DNA of 8,824 nucleotides. Source: Halobacteriales archaeon QS_9_67_15 (lineage in GTDB: Archaea; Halobacteriota; Halobacteria; Halobacteriales; Haloarculaceae). The position numbers and the translations under genes are program-made. A model generated the notes under the pieces. The model ran no database searches. It was not told where the DNA came from and saw only the letters and a list, made by a program, of their open reading frames with translations. Of the stretch, positions 6,901 to 8,824 are shown piece by piece. The stretch is taken from NCBI GenBank assembly GCA_003023165.1, contig PXSD01000015.1, forward strand, positions 1 to 8,824. Reading direction: 5' to 3'. Every line of letters begins with the position of its first letter. The first letter of the stretch is position 1.

Positions 6901-6926
6901 CGCGAATCGGGCGTGACTCGACAACA

Positions 6927-7400
6927 ATGAAACTCAATCAACTGTTCGCAGACGACGACGCGGTGTCGCCGGTCATCGGAGTCATCCTGATGGTCGCGAT
7001 CACGGTCATCCTCGCGGCCGTCATCGCCACGTTCGTGCTCGGCCTGGGCGACCAGGTGTCGAACACGGCGCCCCAGGCATCGTTCAGCTTCGAATGGGAC
7101 GGTCCATCTGGTGGAGACGGACCTTTGACCGTCACTCATGATGGCGGCGAGACGATCCAAGCACAGAACCTCTACCTACGTGGTGACGTGGGAGACAATG
7201 CAAATAGCGCTGATGATTTGGACCAAACTTGGGACACTGATGAGTACGAAGGTGACGTCGGTGGGTCGTCTGAAGTCCAAGCCGGAATGTCAATCGAGAT
7301 CGATGGTGTCGGATCCGATGGCGAAATCAGTCTCGTCTGGCAGAGCTCCGCCGGGGACAGTTCCTCAACGCTGAAGGAGTGGACCGGTCCAGACGCGTAA
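6927..7400 (+). CDS. Archaeal type IV pilin-like protein
   Basis: A 157-aa secreted subunit with the haloarchaeal type IV pilin N-terminus (PF07790-like). A short positively charged start (MKLNQLF) is followed by DDD, then AVSPVIGVILMVAITVILAA at about residues 12-31, the class III signal with its hydrophobic assembly helix. Prepilin peptidase (PibD) is expected to cut just before VSPVIG, leaving the helix on the mature pilin. The exposed remainder is acidic, beta-rich in appearance, with HDGGETIQAQNLYLRGD at about 71-87, a segment shared with the broken copy downstream. No cysteine or N-X-S/T glycosylation sequon is seen. The start at ATG 6927 gives the normal short pilin leader; an upstream in-frame ATG at 6825 would add 34 residues without pilin character. 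The DNA of the C-terminal half is visibly less GC-rich than the mnh genes, common for fast-evolving surface proteins. Its exact role (adhesion or another pilus) cannot be told. Confidence 0.85.
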   Translation: MKLNQLFADDDAVSPVIGVILMVAITVILAAVIATFVLGLGDQVSNTAPQASFSFEWDGPSGGDGPLTVTHDGGETIQAQNLYLRGDVGDNANSADDLDQTWDTDEYEGDVGGSSEVQAGMSIEIDGVGSDGEISLVWQSSAGDSSSTLKEWTGPDA

Positions 7401-7632
7401 AAAAGGGGCTACCCTCTTAATTCCGTATCACAATCGGATTAACGGGGAACGAGCAGGTTAGTTGAATGAACCATTCGGTTTCAAACGGATTGGCGGCAGA
7501 ATTATTACCAAGTACGATGTCCGACGTCCGTTTATTATCTCCGAAACGTTCATACGTGATGCCCAGACAGTTATACACCATCGATACGACGCGAGCGGAT
7601 TGGGCACCGCTCACGACAACGGGTCATACATC
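7401..7632. other. AT-richer spacer with candidate promoters for the DUF7344 gene
   Basis: Just after the pilin stop is a weak hairpin (AGGG / CCCT, 7404-7415), a possible transcription end. Two TATA-like elements follow on the plus strand: TTTATTAT at 7531-7538 and TTATACA at 7571-7577. The second would put the transcript start near 7600, about 30 nt before ATG 7633. A small inverted repeat GAATG-AAC-CATTC lies near 7464-7476. I see no gene in this spacer. Confidence 0.4.
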
Positions 7633-8211
7633 ATGAGCAACGAGATGAGACGACTACCGGCGCAGGGGAACGGAGAGCTATCGAAAGGAGAGATATTCGA
7701 CGTTCTTCAGAACCAGCGGCGACGGTACGTACTCGAGTATCTCAAGCGCTACGAGGAGCCGGTTTCGCTGAGCGACCTCGCGATGCAAGTCGCGGCGTGG
7801 GAGTACCAGACTCCGCTCGAGGAGGTGACCAACGACCAGAAGAAACGCGTCTACACAACGCTCCAGCAGACCCATCTCGAGAGGATGGAGGAAGCGGGCA
7901 TCGTCGAGTACGACACCGGCGAGAACGTCGTCACGCGAACGCCGTACACCGACGAGCTGACCATCTACCTGGAGATCGTCCCGGGCTCGGAGTTCCCGTG
8001 GCGGGAGTTCTACCTCTCGCTCGGCTCGATCAGCTGTGCCGTCGTCGCCGCGCTCTGGACGGGGCTGTTCCCCCTGACGCTGCTCACATCGCTGGAGTGG
8101 GCGACGGTCATCGCCAGCACCTTCACTGCCGCGGCCGCGTACCACACCTGCTCCGGGGCCGACCTGCAACTCGGCGACGACGAGTACTCTCCGGACGAAT
8201 TCGACCGGTAG
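7633..8211 (+). CDS. DUF7344-type winged-helix protein with two C-terminal membrane segments
   Basis: A 192-aa protein. Residues about 19-98 match the haloarchaeal DUF7344 pattern as I know it: IFDVLQNQRRRYVLEYL, EEPVSLSDLAMQVAAWE, KKRVYTTLQQTHLERMEEAG and IVEYD, a winged helix-turn-helix resembling archaeal repressors. Then come two hydrophobic segments (about 126-150 and 154-172) and an acidic C-terminal tail. Inference: a membrane-tethered DNA-binding regulator with the DNA-binding domain in the cytoplasm. The start is placed at ATG 7633, with MRRLP at 7645 as an alternative; an earlier in-frame ATG at 7462 would add 57 residues across the promoter-like spacer with no domain similarity. 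It sits between two related pilin genes on the same strand, which hints at pilus regulation. Targets and ligands are unknown. Confidence 0.75.
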   Translation: MSNEMRRLPAQGNGELSKGEIFDVLQNQRRRYVLEYLKRYEEPVSLSDLAMQVAAWEYQTPLEEVTNDQKKRVYTTLQQTHLERMEEAGIVEYDTGENVVTRTPYTDELTIYLEIVPGSEFPWREFYLSLGSISCAVVAALWTGLFPLTLLTSLEWATVIASTFTAAAAYHTCSGADLQLGDDEYSPDEFDR

Positions 8212-8235
8212 CGTCGACCGCCCCGACGCGTATTC

Positions 8236-8248
8236 GGACTTTTCGTCC
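8236..8248 (+). terminator. Possible transcription end after the DUF7344 gene
   Basis: GGAC / GTCC hairpin with loop TTTTC, 24 nt after the stop codon. The T-run may matter more than the short stem, because archaeal termination relies mainly on T-tracts. Weak evidence. Confidence 0.2.
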
Positions 8249-8305
8249 CCGTTATTTCGACTGATACTCGGACCGCGACCACCCGAGACGGGTTTGAACT
8301 GCGTC

Positions 8306-8328
8306 TATCGGCTGAACGGTAGCCGATA
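8306..8328. repeat. Perfect 8-bp inverted repeat ahead of the second pilin
   Basis: TATCGGCT (8306-8313) and AGCCGATA (8321-8328) flank a 7-nt spacer, GAACGGT. It lies in the gap between the DUF7344 gene and the second pilin copy, and could be a regulator operator or an RNA hairpin. No partner protein can be named. Confidence 0.5.
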
Positions 8329-8395
8329 TGCAGTACTGGTAATGGCGTGTCGGGAGTAACATTCCCGGTGTCCACTCGGTGACGAGCCAGCGGAC

Positions 8396-8695
8396 GTGGG
8401 ATGGAGGCATGCATCGATACAACTCTTGCACGACGACGCGGTGTCGCCGGTCATTGAAGTCATCCTGATGGTCGCGATCACGGTCATCCTGGCCGCCGCC
8501 ATCGCTTCGTTCGTCCTCGGTCTGGGGAATCAAGCGAGTCAAAGCTCACTGACGGCGACGACTGGGATGGACTACGACGCTGATTCGTCACTCTCTGGTG
8601 ATGTTGACGGCGTCCTGATCATCTTTCATGACGGCGGGGATCCGATCAACGAGAACAAATTGTATGTACGTGGTGATTTCCGACGGCTCCACTGA
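8396..8695 (+). pseudogene. Second type IV pilin copy, apparently broken
   Basis: The frame reads QLLHDDAVSPVIEVILMVAI and continues through a normal pilin helix, then VLIIFHDGGDPINENKLYVRGD, closely matching the intact pilin upstream. Two defects are visible. First, there is no in-frame ATG near the expected start: ATGs at 8401 and 8409 are out of frame, and only a GTG at 8396 could begin the 99-aa reading. Second, after VRGD (8675-8677) the frame gives FRRLH and stops, whereas removing one T from the TTT at 8677-8679 gives SDGSTDVASANS and stays open to the window edge. The usual pilin Gly in SPVIG is replaced by Glu. Over 8431-8490 the DNA is 58/60 identical to 6953-7012. It may be a pseudogene or a silent donor cassette; a functional short pilin starting at GTG is less likely. 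Confidence 0.65.
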
Positions 8696-8730
8696 CGTCG
8701 CATCTGCCAATTCCCGGCGAGATTACGACC

Positions 8731-8784
8731 CGACAACGACCGCTGTGAAGTACCGCGGGGACAAGCCCCGTGGCTTCGTTGTCG
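8731..8784. repeat. Large nested hairpin at the right end, possibly an insertion-element terminus
   Basis: An outer stem CGACAACG (8731-8738) / CGTTGTCG (8777-8784) encloses an inner stem CCGCGGGG (8753-8760) / CCCCGTGG (8766-8773, one G-U pair) with loop ACAAG, and GAAG / CTTC arms (8747-8750 and 8774-8777) as an alternative extension. Subterminal palindromes of this kind mark IS200/IS605-family ends, and the GGGACAAGCCCC core looks familiar from haloarchaeal elements, but no transposase is visible before the window ends. It could instead be a terminator for the pilin copy. Confidence 0.45.
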
Positions 8785-8824
8785 TGACCGCACGTCCCGA
8801 ACCAGGCCGTGCCGTCGCGGGCGA

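Noticed and set aside
6825..6926. 34-residue N-terminal extension of the pilin from ATG 6825
   Set aside because: It would start about 16 nt after the TATA box centre, before any plausible transcript start, and would bury the pilin signal.
7417..7614. Minus-strand 65-codon open frame in the pilin-DUF7344 spacer
   Set aside because: No recognisable motif and no promoter on that strand; AT-richer spacer DNA explains it.
7462..7632. 57-residue extension of the DUF7344 protein
   Set aside because: It spans AT-rich promoter-like DNA and has no similarity to the family, whose proteins start shortly before the winged helix.

Overview
This window looks like chromosomal DNA from a halophilic archaeon (class Halobacteria). 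The support is: high-GC DNA with GC-rich third codon positions, acidic proteins, TATA-box rather than bacterial -35/-10 promoters, pilins with the haloarchaeal VSPVIG..LMVAITVILAA segment, and a DUF7344-type winged-helix protein. No rRNA, tRNA or CRISPR array was seen.

Left edge (1-418): no convincing gene. Positions 278-421 hold a run of GC-rich hairpins and a short open frame ending GESPALKD. This looks like the decayed 3' end of an IS200/IS605-family (IS1341-type) tnpB with its terminal omega-RNA-like fold. It abuts the stop codon of mnhG, in the opposite orientation.

Main block (419-6586, minus strand): a complete seven-gene Mrp/Mnh cation/proton antiporter operon, transcribed in the order mnhA-B-C-D-E-F-G. 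Most junctions are 4-11 nt overlaps (GTGA/ATGA type) with good Shine-Dalgarno sequences; the only gap is 39 nt between mnhD and mnhE. MnhA and MnhD are the large NuoL/NuoN-like proton-path subunits with the key membrane Glu and Lys residues in place. MnhC is NuoK-like. MnhB, E, F and G are the small membrane subunits. Together they should form a single membrane complex that exports Na+ in exchange for H+, which fits a salt-loving cell.

Intergenic 6587-6926: a divergent control region. A TATA-like element 29 nt ahead of a GTG codon suggests a leaderless mnhA transcript. A strong TTATATAT box points the other way, towards a pilin gene, and leaves a leader of about 90 nt with two hairpins.

Right block (6927-8824, plus strand): an intact type IV pilin-like gene; a DUF7344 winged-helix protein with two C-terminal membrane segments; and a second pilin copy that looks broken. 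The second copy has no in-frame ATG near the expected start and shifts frame in its C-terminal half, yet it is 58/60 identical at nucleotide level to the first pilin across the segment encoding the prepilin cleavage site and hydrophobic helix. It is either a pseudogene or a silent cassette. A large nested hairpin at 8731-8784 could be the end of another IS200/IS605-type element. The DUF7344 protein may be a local membrane-tethered regulator of the pilins, but that is inference from position only.
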